64,000 bases of DNA, taken from assembly GCF_021389935.1 (NCBI RefSeq), contig NZ_CP089979.1, forward strand, positions 6,286,501 to 6,350,500, in the 5' to 3' direction. Position numbers and translations under genes: made by a program. Within the stretch, counting starts at the first letter, position 1, and the number at the start of each line of letters is the position of its first letter. The notes beneath the pieces are model-generated. The model did no database searches and was not told the DNA's origin. It worked only from the letters and a program-made list of their open reading frames with translations. Origin of the DNA: Fulvivirga ligni (GTDB lineage: Bacteria; Bacteroidota; Bacteroidia; Cytophagales; Cyclobacteriaceae). Below, one piece after another: positions 53,507 through 62,196 of the stretch.

Positions 53507-54715
53507 TTATTTTCCTCCATCACCCCACAAGTCCAACTGCACTATGGTAATGTTCGCTCCATTCCATACTTCCAGCGTCTTAAATCTGATGTATCTCACC
53601 GGAGGTATATCTGAAGGAAACTCATAATCAATACCATCTAAACTATACTGTCTGTCCTCATCAGTGACTACTCCTGTAGGCTGACCTGATGGTTTTAACA
53701 TTTCGCATTCCAGGAGTAATGACCAGCTATCCCAACTACCATCCGGATTAGGATCATTAGAACCCCATATCTCGAAAAATCTCGGTTGGTTAGAATAGGC
53801 AAAAACACCGTCTGACCGAGGGAAATATTTCATCCTGGCCAAGGTAGTGGTCACGCCCAGATCAAAGGCAAAGGCCTGCGGAAACCCAGCCCCAGGATTA
53901 CTACCGAAGAAGGTTCCCGGATCATTATCCCACATTAATGGCATAGCTAAATTATATAGAGGGTTCGGCATCCAGTTATCTCCCGGGAGTTCTAAAACCT
54001 GGAAGTTTTTACTATCTATTTTCTCCTCATAATAAGGTTTCAACTCTGTAAATAGAGTATCTGAATAGTTATCCCATCTATCTCTGATATAGACTCCAAA
54101 AACTCTTGACAAAGAATCAAAACCACGTACTGACATAGTTCCTTCCGTTCTTTTAGTATAGTAAGTGTCGGCTATATAAAAATCATCCAGCGAATCAGTG
54201 GTGACCACGTTAATCTTTAGGTCAGCCTTACTTTCATTCAGAAAATTTATAAAGATCCCGCCAAATGTAGGCCCTACCTCCAGGTTAGCCAGCGCGGAAT
54301 GCACTGGTGGTGTTTGGGGCTTTACCAGAACAGAAACTGGCTCTGATTTCTTACCACTACGCGTAACACTTCTTAATAGAACAGAATGTTCGTTAGTATC
54401 TGGAAAACCTAAAATGGTAATACTGTTATTATAGTAAGAAGATTTCTGAGTGGCCGTTTCACCATCTCCCTTGCGCGAATACTCCGCTTCTACATAGAGT
54501 ACATTTTCACTATCTGGAAGTGAGTAGGTGATGGTAGCACCACCTGGAATATTTTCAACTAAAGGTTCGCTTACAGGACCTGGTACGGAGCCATCATCAA
54601 AAGGAATACCCCTTTCTTCAGACTCATCGCAGGCGATCATAACAATAGCTATCATGAAAACTGCCAGGCCAATATTTTTAATATGATCAAATAAATATTT
54701 CATATTCAATTTCAT
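53507..54715 (-). CDS. DUF4959/DUF5000-type lipoprotein, surface glycan-binding
   Basis: A 402-aa lipoprotein with lipobox MIAC (Cys29). Its layout, N-terminal DUF4959 Ig-like, DUF5126-like middle and C-terminal DUF5000 discoidin-like domain (about 230-400, RMKYFPRSDGVFAYSNQPRF and VRYIRFKTLEVWNGANITI), is standard for surface-exposed binding proteins next to SusD. It follows SusD1 by 15 bases and precedes the DUF4998 gene. Both binding proteins probably serve the first SusCD pair. Confidence 0.85.
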   Translation of the reverse strand: MKLNMKYLFDHIKNIGLAVFMIAIVMIACDESEERGIPFDDGSVPGPVSEPLVENIPGGATITYSLPDSENVLYVEAEYSRKGDGETATQKSSYYNNSITILGFPDTNEHSVLLRSVTRSGKKSEPVSVLVKPQTPPVHSALANLEVGPTFGGIFINFLNESKADLKINVVTTDSLDDFYIADTYYTKRTEGTMSVRGFDSLSRVFGVYIRDRWDNYSDTLFTELKPYYEEKIDSKNFQVLELPGDNWMPNPLYNLAMPLMWDNDPGTFFGSNPGAGFPQAFAFDLGVTTTLARMKYFPRSDGVFAYSNQPRFFEIWGSNDPNPDGSWDSWSLLLECEMLKPSGQPTGVVTDEDRQYSLDGIDYEFPSDIPPVRYIRFKTLEVWNGANITIVQLDLWGDGGK

Positions 54716-54730
54716 TTTATCATTAGAAAA

Positions 54731-56644
54731 TTACCAACCGGGATTTTGAACCAGCTTATTATTTACAATAAGAGCGTATTCATTTAATGGCCAGAAATAA
54801 TCTCTGGTAGTAAATGATTGGCTATACACCAGACTCTCTTTATAATAATCTTCGGCTTCAGGCTGGGTTAAATTCCATCCTGTTATAGGTTGGTTAAGCT
54901 CCACAAGCGCTTCTTTCCATCTTCGGAGATCCCAAAATCTTTTACCTTCAAAAGCTAATTCAATGTTTCGCTCCGTATGGATAATTGATCTCAAACCTGC
55001 TTGGGTAGTAAACTTGCCCGGGTTATTAGAATAATTGCTCCATGACTCCTGAACCGATGGGATACCTGCTCTTTCTCTTACCTTATTTAGATAAGTGTAC
55101 ACTTCTTCAGTTGGTCCATTTACCTCATTCAGAGCCTCGGCATATAAAAGGTACATGTCTGCAAGGCGAATAACAGGCCATGGATAATTTTCTATACTAA
55201 AATTATTTCCTTCACCAATTGTACTCTCGAAGTGTACCAGCTTTTTAGGCCAATAACCTGTAGATGAGTAATATAGCACACCAGATGTGTTATCTCTTGT
55301 AGCCGCTGGTTGTCCCCATTTGGCCTGTACATAGTACACATCAGCACTATTATCATCAAATACTCCCTGGCCATACCAGATCCCTCCGTCAAAACCCAAA
55401 TCAGCATAGTACCTAGGCTCTCTGTCAAAATTCAAAGCCGCGGTTGAGTATCCTTCTTTGAGATAAAATTTATGTGATGCATCACCCTCTTTCAATTGGA
55501 ATCTTCCTGAAAAATCATACGTAACATCTTCATTAATAGGAACTCCATGTGATGAATAGAACATCTCAGCGATTTTGATCGGAGGAGCCATGTTACCTCT
55601 TAGAGATGAATTAGTAGTTTTAGCTGGATCTAATCCTCTGGGTATAGCTCTACTTTGCAGATCATAATTACCCATACTGTTAGTATTCCCCCAAATCACT
55701 TCAGAATTCCACTTTTCGCATACGGCATTTCTGATGGTTAATTTTTGAATGGTAGTATCAGAAAGGTTGTACTGACTAAACGGAGCATATTCATAAAGCT
55801 GAATACCCTGTGCCTCGCAAAAATCAATAGCTACCTTACAGGCCTCAGCAGCCTTTTGCCATTTAGCAGCATCGTAAGATGGATTAAACAGTAAAGTACC
55901 ATCACTATTTGAAAATCCCTGATAATCTGGATTGCCATTAAATAAAGGACTAGCTGCCGTAACCAGCACTTGTGCCTTTACAGAAAGCTCAATGGCTTTA
56001 GTTATTCTACCAAGCTCATCCACTTTGTTAGTAATAACTTCCGGTAGGCCTTCTTCAGCCTCATCTAACAATTGAACTACATAATCAAAACAAGCATCGA
56101 TTGGTGATCTGGCTGCCCTTACCTCATCTGGTGAAGCAGAAACAGGAACGTTCTCCTTCTTTAAAACTATTGGTCCGTACATTCTAATGAGATAGAAATG
56201 GTAGTAGGCTTTCAAAAACTTCGCTTCGCCAATCCATCTTTTTCGCTCTACTTCTGTAAGATCAGGGACCTCGTTAACATTCTCTAGAAAAATATTACAC
56301 TGACGAATGCCTTCATACAAATCTTTTCCTCCGCGTGTACCTCCCCAGAAGTTACAGTACTGATCTACTACTTCTTGTGCCCCCAGGGCTATTTGCCAGC
56401 CATAGTTACCATTATTCGGGGCCAACCATAATTCGTCACCAGCATGAAAGGCAGGATTATCCTGGCCGCCATGAGCTGGCATATATGAGTAGCATGTAAA
56501 TAAGAATCTTTCTGCAGTATTTCTTAACCTAAAGGCCATATCTATCTCAGCCACGTTATCAGGAACTATGTCCAGGTAATCGTTACATCCATCGAGAATG
56601 AAGAGCGCTATGGTTAAGTATGATATTATTAATTTATTCTTCAT
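54731..56644 (-). CDS. SusD/RagB-family surface glycan-binding lipoprotein (SusD1)
   Basis: A 637-aa lipoprotein with lipobox LDGC (Cys20). It has the SusD TPR helices (WIGEAKFLKAYYHFYLIRMY) and the C-terminal motif RNIELAFEGKRFWDLRRWKE. It caps SusC1 and binds the glycan. The gene is 20 bases after SusC1. It differs strongly from SusD2 (46715-48649), so the two pairs probably bind different parts or sizes of the substrate. Confidence 0.94.
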   Translation of the reverse strand: MKNKLIISYLTIALFILDGCNDYLDIVPDNVAEIDMAFRLRNTAERFLFTCYSYMPAHGGQDNPAFHAGDELWLAPNNGNYGWQIALGAQEVVDQYCNFWGGTRGGKDLYEGIRQCNIFLENVNEVPDLTEVERKRWIGEAKFLKAYYHFYLIRMYGPIVLKKENVPVSASPDEVRAARSPIDACFDYVVQLLDEAEEGLPEVITNKVDELGRITKAIELSVKAQVLVTAASPLFNGNPDYQGFSNSDGTLLFNPSYDAAKWQKAAEACKVAIDFCEAQGIQLYEYAPFSQYNLSDTTIQKLTIRNAVCEKWNSEVIWGNTNSMGNYDLQSRAIPRGLDPAKTTNSSLRGNMAPPIKIAEMFYSSHGVPINEDVTYDFSGRFQLKEGDASHKFYLKEGYSTAALNFDREPRYYADLGFDGGIWYGQGVFDDNSADVYYVQAKWGQPAATRDNTSGVLYYSSTGYWPKKLVHFESTIGEGNNFSIENYPWPVIRLADMYLLYAEALNEVNGPTEEVYTYLNKVRERAGIPSVQESWSNYSNNPGKFTTQAGLRSIIHTERNIELAFEGKRFWDLRRWKEALVELNQPITGWNLTQPEAEDYYKESLVYSQSFTTRDYFWPLNEYALIVNNKLVQNPGW

Positions 56645-56664
56645 AGTAATTCGTAATTCTCAGA

Positions 56665-59600
56665 TTAAAAATTGGCCAATAAGCCTACGTTAAAGACCTT
56701 CTGTATAGGATAACCCAGGCCATTTCCACCCACCTCAGGATCCCATAATTTGAATTTACTCCACACCATTGGGTTGGTGCTGTTCAAATAAATTCTTAGA
56801 GACTTCATTTTTAATTTGGTAGTAACATTAGCAGGCACATTATAACCTAGCTCTACTTGTTTCAACCTTAAAAATGATCCATTGCGCATAAACCATGTAT
56901 TACGAACATTATTATTATCGTTACCTGAAGCATTGCTACTAAGCCTTGGCCAAAGAGCATAAATATCCTGATCCTCTTCTGACCAATGATCATCAGCATA
57001 TGCTTTAAGTAATTGCGTATCTCCACGGAAAGGTGCGGTGCCATTGGCGTCTATCCAGAAAGACCTTCTGCCTAGACCTTGAAAGAAAATGGAAAAATCA
57101 AAGTTCTTATACCCTACAGATAGACCAAAACCGTAAACTATTTCTGGTATAGTAGGATAGCCGATGGGCACTTCATCTAAAGCGGTAATTCTACCGTCGC
57201 CATTTACATCATGGTATTTGATATCTCCACCTCCATATTGGCCAAACTGTTGGGGTGATTTCTGAGTTTCAGCATCATCAACAAACAGACGCTCAGCCAG
57301 ATATCCCCATTGCTGACTTATAGGATAACCTCTTCTTGATTTCCATGGAGCATCAGGGTATTCAGGTTCTTCAAAAACCTTAAATTCACTAGTGGCATAG
57401 GTAAAGTTTCCTCTGGCCTGTAACCAGAAACTATTATTGAAATAATGATTGTAATCTAATGACAGGTCAACACCTTTACCTTCAACTTCACCAATATTAG
57501 ACTGCGGCTGTGCCGAAAGGCCCATTTCTGCCGGTATGTCAGCACGGCTTTGAAGTATGTTGGTTCTTAATTCCCTATAAAAATCTGCCTGAAAATTTAG
57601 CTGGTCCATAATGCCGATTTCTACACCGATATTGGTCTTAGCCGCCTTTTCCCAGGTAATGTTAGGATCAGAGTATCTGTATATACCCATTCCGTTTCGG
57701 TAATAGCCATTATTAGTACCAAACACGGCTCCATGTGCAGGATCATTCAGATTAACATCTGACAGATATAAGAATCTATCGCCAGGAGCTCCAATAGCAT
57801 CATTTCCACTTATACCGTAGGTTCCTCTAAGTTTGAATAGTGTAATCTTCTGCTTTAAAGGCTCCCAAAACGGCTCGTTAGAAACGTTCCAGGCTAGACC
57901 TACAGCTGGAAATAATCCCCATCTATGGTCTTTATAAAAACGCTCTGAAGCATTATATCCAAAGCTGAGTTCCGTAAAATATCTGTCTTTATATGAGTAT
58001 GTAGCTCTACCTGCCAGGCCAACATTTCTAAATGGTAAGGATGACTGTAGGTTGCCGGCATTTCCTGTTAATCGGTTTTGAACCAGGAACACCAATGCCC
58101 CACCTACTTTATGGATTTTATTGATCTCCCCACTGTAGTTTAAAGAAGACTCAAAGTAAAAATGAGACTGTACATCTTTTCCGCCAGGCACATAATCCAA
58201 ATATTCTCTTCCCCCCTCTTCATTTAGTAATTCGATACTGTATTGGTCAGAGTATTTATCATAATTCTGAACGCTATACCAGTAAGGTGCATATTGTCTG
58301 GTTACATCAAAATAGGTGTACTTTCTGGTATTCACCCTTGCTCTGGCACGTAAACCTTTCACCAAAAATGACAAATCTTGCTGCAGTTGTAGCTGAGCAT
58401 TCATATTAGACCTGGAGTACTCTTTATAACCCCTCACTAATTCTGCATATGGGTTTCGGCTAAAGCCTCCACCGTCATTTTGGTAGTTTCCAAACATAAT
58501 ATGCTGCACATGCTCATGTTCCGCATCAATGGGGAAATAAGCAGGAAAGCGAGTAGGATTAGTGTGCATAATATCCCAATACACCTGCGCTCCACCACTT
58601 ATAGGCCCGGCATAATCATCAAATGCACCATAAAGGAGTACATCTAGCTCAGTAGTTTTAGTAAGGTTGATGTTTACATTTGAGCGTAGGGAATAAGTTT
58701 TAAGGCTAACGTTATTGTTAAAATTATTACGATTATCCACCTTCAACAAGCCATTATCATGATTAAAGGATGCGGCCACGTAGTATCGCGCTACTTGTCC
58801 TCCACCTTTCACATTTATATTGGCCCTCTGATTCATGGTGTAATCCTTAATCAGCTCATTTCTCCAATCTGTAGACGGATAAACAAGTGAGTTACCTCCT
58901 TCTCTGGTTTTCTCGATTTTCTCCTGAGTATAAGGTAATTGGCCTAGCGGATCTCTGGTAAGAACGGCTTCATTATTTAGCGTCATATAGGTAATAGGAT
59001 CGGCCAGTTCTACCTCTCTGGTAGGCATAGATACTGAATTTTCCAACCTTACTGATACTGTTGCTTTACCTTCTTTACCTTCTTTACTTTTAATTAAGAT
59101 TACACCATTAGCCGCACGGCTACCATAAAGGGCAGTAGCTGTAGCATCTTTCATAATGGAAAAACTCTCTATATCATCTGGGTGCAATCTTGCTAAATCT
59201 GTAGATGTACTTTCAATACCATCTATCAGAATTAAGGGATCACTTTTATAACCAAACGTGGTTACACCTCTAATAAAAAACTGAGCATTATCCTGACCTG
59301 GCTCACCACTGGGTTGGTATGAGATCATACCTGAAACTCTACCAGCCATAGCTGTGGTAAGGTTACTGGATGGAACTTTCAATTCCGCTGGCTTAATGGA
59401 AGTTACTGAGGCTACCAGATCCTGCTTTTTTTGTTCACCAAAGGCTACTACCACCACCTCTTCAAGGGCAGTAATATCTGGTTCTAGCTGTACATTTACT
59501 TCTTTGCGGTTATCTATAAGTACCTCTTGGCTCTTGTATCCTATAAATGAAAATATTAGGGTATTTTTTCCGTCTGGTATGGTAAGTGAGTATTTACCGT

Positions 59601-60099
59601 CAAGATCGGTAACAGTACCTATGGTGGTTCCTTTTACGAGCACGTTAACACCAGGAAGGGGCTCATCTTCTTCCGAGAGCACCTGGCCGGTTATTCTGGT
59701 ATCGAATATTACTACATCGATTTCTTTAGTGCTGCCTTTTCTCTTATTGACATGCACATTTTCATTGATCTGTTTGAATTGAAGACCTCCAAGCCTGGAA
59801 ATCTCAATAAGAAGGTCAGAAACAGGACCTTGTTTATGATAGTTGATCTTTAGATCGTTATTAACGATTTGATTATCATATGAGAAGTGTAGATAGGTTT
59901 TCTTCTCTATGTCATCAAACGCTTCTTTGATAGATGCTTGTGTAAGATCCAGGTTAACCACAATATTCTTCACACTAGATATTCTCTGCGCAGTAAGATC
60001 TGTAGCAGAAAGCACAGTCATAGTGAGAATCTGTATGAATAAAATGGCAATAAATTTCCCTGAATACATCACAATACGGTGAAGTAAAGTTTTTTTCAT
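56665..60099 (-). CDS. SusC/RagA-family TonB-dependent transporter with STN domain (SusC1)
   Basis: A 1144-aa protein. The signal peptide (ending DLTAQ) is followed by an STN domain (VNLDLTQASIKEAFDDIEKK, about 45-95), a CarboxypepD_reg-like domain (LSEEDEPLPGVNVLVKG, about 130-220), a plug domain (VVVVAFGEQKKQDL) and a C-terminal barrel. The STN domain implies signalling to the FecR encoded just upstream. The start at 60099 is supported by similarity with the SusC2 N-terminus (LLATDLSAQRISSVKK there, LSATDLTAQRISSVKN here). A conserved leader precedes the gene (60117-60181). It works with SusD1. Confidence 0.94.
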   Translation of the reverse strand: MKKTLLHRIVMYSGKFIAILFIQILTMTVLSATDLTAQRISSVKNIVVNLDLTQASIKEAFDDIEKKTYLHFSYDNQIVNNDLKINYHKQGPVSDLLIEISRLGGLQFKQINENVHVNKRKGSTKEIDVVIFDTRITGQVLSEEDEPLPGVNVLVKGTTIGTVTDLDGKYSLTIPDGKNTLIFSFIGYKSQEVLIDNRKEVNVQLEPDITALEEVVVVAFGEQKKQDLVASVTSIKPAELKVPSSNLTTAMAGRVSGMISYQPSGEPGQDNAQFFIRGVTTFGYKSDPLILIDGIESTSTDLARLHPDDIESFSIMKDATATALYGSRAANGVILIKSKEGKEGKATVSVRLENSVSMPTREVELADPITYMTLNNEAVLTRDPLGQLPYTQEKIEKTREGGNSLVYPSTDWRNELIKDYTMNQRANINVKGGGQVARYYVAASFNHDNGLLKVDNRNNFNNNVSLKTYSLRSNVNINLTKTTELDVLLYGAFDDYAGPISGGAQVYWDIMHTNPTRFPAYFPIDAEHEHVQHIMFGNYQNDGGGFSRNPYAELVRGYKEYSRSNMNAQLQLQQDLSFLVKGLRARARVNTRKYTYFDVTRQYAPYWYSVQNYDKYSDQYSIELLNEEGGREYLDYVPGGKDVQSHFYFESSLNYSGEINKIHKVGGALVFLVQNRLTGNAGNLQSSLPFRNVGLAGRATYSYKDRYFTELSFGYNASERFYKDHRWGLFPAVGLAWNVSNEPFWEPLKQKITLFKLRGTYGISGNDAIGAPGDRFLYLSDVNLNDPAHGAVFGTNNGYYRNGMGIYRYSDPNITWEKAAKTNIGVEIGIMDQLNFQADFYRELRTNILQSRADIPAEMGLSAQPQSNIGEVEGKGVDLSLDYNHYFNNSFWLQARGNFTYATSEFKVFEEPEYPDAPWKSRRGYPISQQWGYLAERLFVDDAETQKSPQQFGQYGGGDIKYHDVNGDGRITALDEVPIGYPTIPEIVYGFGLSVGYKNFDFSIFFQGLGRRSFWIDANGTAPFRGDTQLLKAYADDHWSEEDQDIYALWPRLSSNASGNDNNNVRNTWFMRNGSFLRLKQVELGYNVPANVTTKLKMKSLRIYLNSTNPMVWSKFKLWDPEVGGNGLGYPIQKVFNVGLLANF

Positions 60100-60116
60100 A
60101 GTTGATGGTTTGTTTC

Positions 60117-60196
60117 AAACATGTAATAAATCCAGCCGGGTTTACGTCGCCAAACTAGCCCAGTGGATGAAAGAAAAACCGTAAGTAAATCGGTTT
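60117..60196 (-). promoter_or_regulatory. Conserved SusC leader element, copy 1, with small hairpin
   Basis: On the minus strand AAACCG (60196-60191) pairs with CGGTTT (60181-60176) around 9 bases, followed by TTTC. After 15 more bases TAGTTTGGCGACG (60157-60145) and TTACATGTTT precede the SusC1 ATG by the same 46 bases as in copy 2. It is a candidate promoter/leader of the susCD1 genes. Confidence 0.6.
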
Positions 60197-60242
60197 AATA
60201 GCAAGTCAACTAGTATTCTGATTTTTCATGAGGTGTGTGTGT

Positions 60243-61343
60243 TTAGGGTTTATAATTTATAGTAACGTGTTTATCTTCTATGGTATAAGAGAAGCCTTGA
60301 GTGAAACTCAGGCCATCTAATACGCGCTCCAGACTTTCGTCTTTATACTGCCCCGAATACCGCCATTCGCGGATTTTATCGGAAGTATTTTGAAAGTCGA
60401 ACTCTACTCCATACCAGCGTGAAAGGGTAGAAAAAACCTCCTCCTGATCAGCATTTTGAAAGCTGATGATGTTGTTTTTCCAAGCCAGCACCAAAGTGGG
60501 ATTGAACATCTCCCGGTGAGTAGTGTGCTTTAACAGATCAAATTTTAATTGCTCTCCCGGGGTGATAATGTGCTTATCATCTTTACCATTAGGACCTTCT
60601 ACTTTTACCTTACCAGTAACTAATGATACTTTTAAAGGTGATCCGTCTTCGATGTATTTTATATTAAATGAGGTACCTAAAGCCGTGGTTAATATATCTG
60701 CGCTATGAACCACAAACGGCTTTTCCGTATTCTTTTCTACTTCAAAGAATGCCTCTCCTTTTAAGTATACTTCCCTGGTTAGTCCTTCAAACTTCTCTTT
60801 GTAAAGCAGCTCACTCTCAGCATTTAAGGTAACTTTAGAACCATCAGGCAGCTTTATCTTAGACTTTTGGCCTTTAGGGTTCTGCTTTCTTACCCAAAGA
60901 ATTTCTTCTTTCATCTCTTTAGTCGTTGAGCCAAAGAAATAGCCGGTGATAAAAACTCCTATTATTAATAAAGAAGCAGCTACACCTAAATTAATGAGTA
61001 AGGCACGTCGCTTAACGGTCTTTTTTTTAGGAAGATCAGGATTTACATACCTGGGGTGGATAGGAAGCACCTTTCCGTTATCTTTTTTTTGATTATCAGT
61101 AGATTGATTGGTTTCTTCAATCCGCTTCCAGAGCTTCTCTCTTTTTTTCTGGCTTACCTCTTTCCTTTCAGCCTCAAGATCTAACAGAACTTTGCGGGCT
61201 TGCTCTATGACAGAGTAGGCTTCCGGGTGGTCTTTGATCCACTCTAGCCAATATGCTTCTAATTCAGAGTTGGGCGTAAGCACCCAGGCTCTAAAATCAG
61301 CATTGTCAAGGAAATCGCTTATTTGGTAACGATTGAAATTCAC
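60243..61343 (-). CDS. FecR-family anti-sigma factor
   Basis: A 366-aa inner-membrane protein. The cytoplasmic N-terminal part (about 1-110) includes the sigma-binding helices (FLDNADFRAWVLTPNSELEAYW). One membrane segment (about 115-136, LLINLGVAASLLIIGVFITG) and a periplasmic FecR domain (about 165-290, VTLNAESELLYKEKF, YLKGEAFFEVEKN) follow. The C-terminal DUF4974-like part (about 295-366) binds the STN domain of a SusC. The start is GTG 61343, and a hairpin in the mRNA covers it. The sigma gene lies upstream. FecR carries the signal from the SusC proteins to the sigma factor. Confidence 0.93.
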   Translation of the reverse strand: MNFNRYQISDFLDNADFRAWVLTPNSELEAYWLEWIKDHPEAYSVIEQARKVLLDLEAERKEVSQKKREKLWKRIEETNQSTDNQKKDNGKVLPIHPRYVNPDLPKKKTVKRRALLINLGVAASLLIIGVFITGYFFGSTTKEMKEEILWVRKQNPKGQKSKIKLPDGSKVTLNAESELLYKEKFEGLTREVYLKGEAFFEVEKNTEKPFVVHSADILTTALGTSFNIKYIEDGSPLKVSLVTGKVKVEGPNGKDDKHIITPGEQLKFDLLKHTTHREMFNPTLVLAWKNNIISFQNADQEEVFSTLSRWYGVEFDFQNTSDKIREWRYSGQYKDESLERVLDGLSFTQGFSYTIEDKHVTINYKP

Positions 61344-61367
61344 AGATAAAAGCAGTTATTTATCTGT
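61342..61367 (-). promoter_or_regulatory. Hairpin covering the fecR start codon
   Basis: ACAGATAAA (61342-61350 on the plus strand) pairs with TTTATCTGT (61359-61367). On the mRNA the second arm includes the first two bases of the GTG start codon at 61343-61341. A 9-bp AU-rich stem there could slow fecR translation. Confidence 0.4.
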
Positions 61368-61423
61368 AAGAGAGATGGTAAAAGAAAATCTCACCATTTA
61401 TAACTCAAATTTTTAAAAAAAAT

Positions 61424-62002
61424 TTAACGTAGTACTTTCTTCAGTTTTCCTATGGCTTTGGAAATGAGATTATAGGTAGATTCAATGCTCAAATTCATGA
61501 TATCAGAGATTTCCTCATTACTGAAATTATCCTGATACCTAAGTTTTATTATCTCTCTCTGTCTTTTGGTAAGGTGCTGTAATGAGTTACTGAATTTCTT
61601 TTTACGCTCTTTTTCTGTTTGTTCAGAAATTAAATCTTCTTCATAAGAAGGTACACCTTCCAGATATACTTCATTAATGTCTGACGTCGGGTATTTACGA
61701 GATGCCTTAAGCACATGTATCACCTTTCTCTGCAAAGATTTAAATAGGTAGAATTTCAGAGAAGACTTAATTTGAATGTTGTTTTTATACTTCCATATGT
61801 CAGTAAATACATCATGAATACAGTCTTCAATAACTGATTCATCAGAAGTTATTCTTCTGCCATAAGAAAATAGATCATCGAGGTATAGATCATATAAATG
61901 TCTAAATGCCAGCTTGTTTCCAGATTGCACATCAATCCATAATTGATGGCATTCTATATCAAGCTGCTCGGTAGTAGGGTTAGTTGCGATTGAGAGATTC
62001 AT
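61424..62002 (-). CDS. ECF sigma factor of the PUL (FecI-like)
   Basis: A 192-aa sigma-70 family protein of the Bacteroidota FecI-like group. Region 2 (about 25-95) contains FRHLYDLYLDDLFSYGRRI and CIHDVFTDIWKYK. Region 4 (about 130-190) contains LTKRQREIIKLRYQDNFSNEEI and NLSIESTYNLISKAIGKLKK as helix-turn-helix. It precedes the FecR gene by 80 bases. It probably activates transcription of both SusC operons through the shared leader when the substrate is present. No terminator is seen between it and fecR. Confidence 0.93.
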   Translation of the reverse strand: MNLSIATNPTTEQLDIECHQLWIDVQSGNKLAFRHLYDLYLDDLFSYGRRITSDESVIEDCIHDVFTDIWKYKNNIQIKSSLKFYLFKSLQRKVIHVLKASRKYPTSDINEVYLEGVPSYEEDLISEQTEKERKKKFSNSLQHLTKRQREIIKLRYQDNFSNEEISDIMNLSIESTYNLISKAIGKLKKVLR

Positions 62003-62130
62003 AAGAGCGTTGATTCATCCTATGATTTCAATGTATGAATATATTTTGAAACTTGAAAACGATTGCAGTATAAAATGTAAAACTTACGGTTATTATTTTA
62101 TTTTTCTAACTTTCTATTATACAAATCCTA

Positions 62131-62172
62131 TAAAAAGGAAACAGGCCAGCCATTTACATGACCAGCCTGTTT
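62131..62172 (-). terminator. Terminator of the right-end GH2 gene
   Basis: AAACAGGC (62139-62146) pairs with GCCTGTTT (62165-62172). On the minus strand CCTTTTTA follows the stem. It lies 25 bases past the GH2 stop codon, so this GH2 gene is transcribed separately from the sigma factor gene. Confidence 0.8.
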
Positions 62173-62196
62173 GTCCAAACTAAACCTACTTACTAC

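Noticed and set aside
59354-59782. 142-residue plus-strand frame inside SusC1
   Set aside because: It is antisense to the conserved plug/carboxypeptidase-like region and Ser/Thr-rich without any motif.
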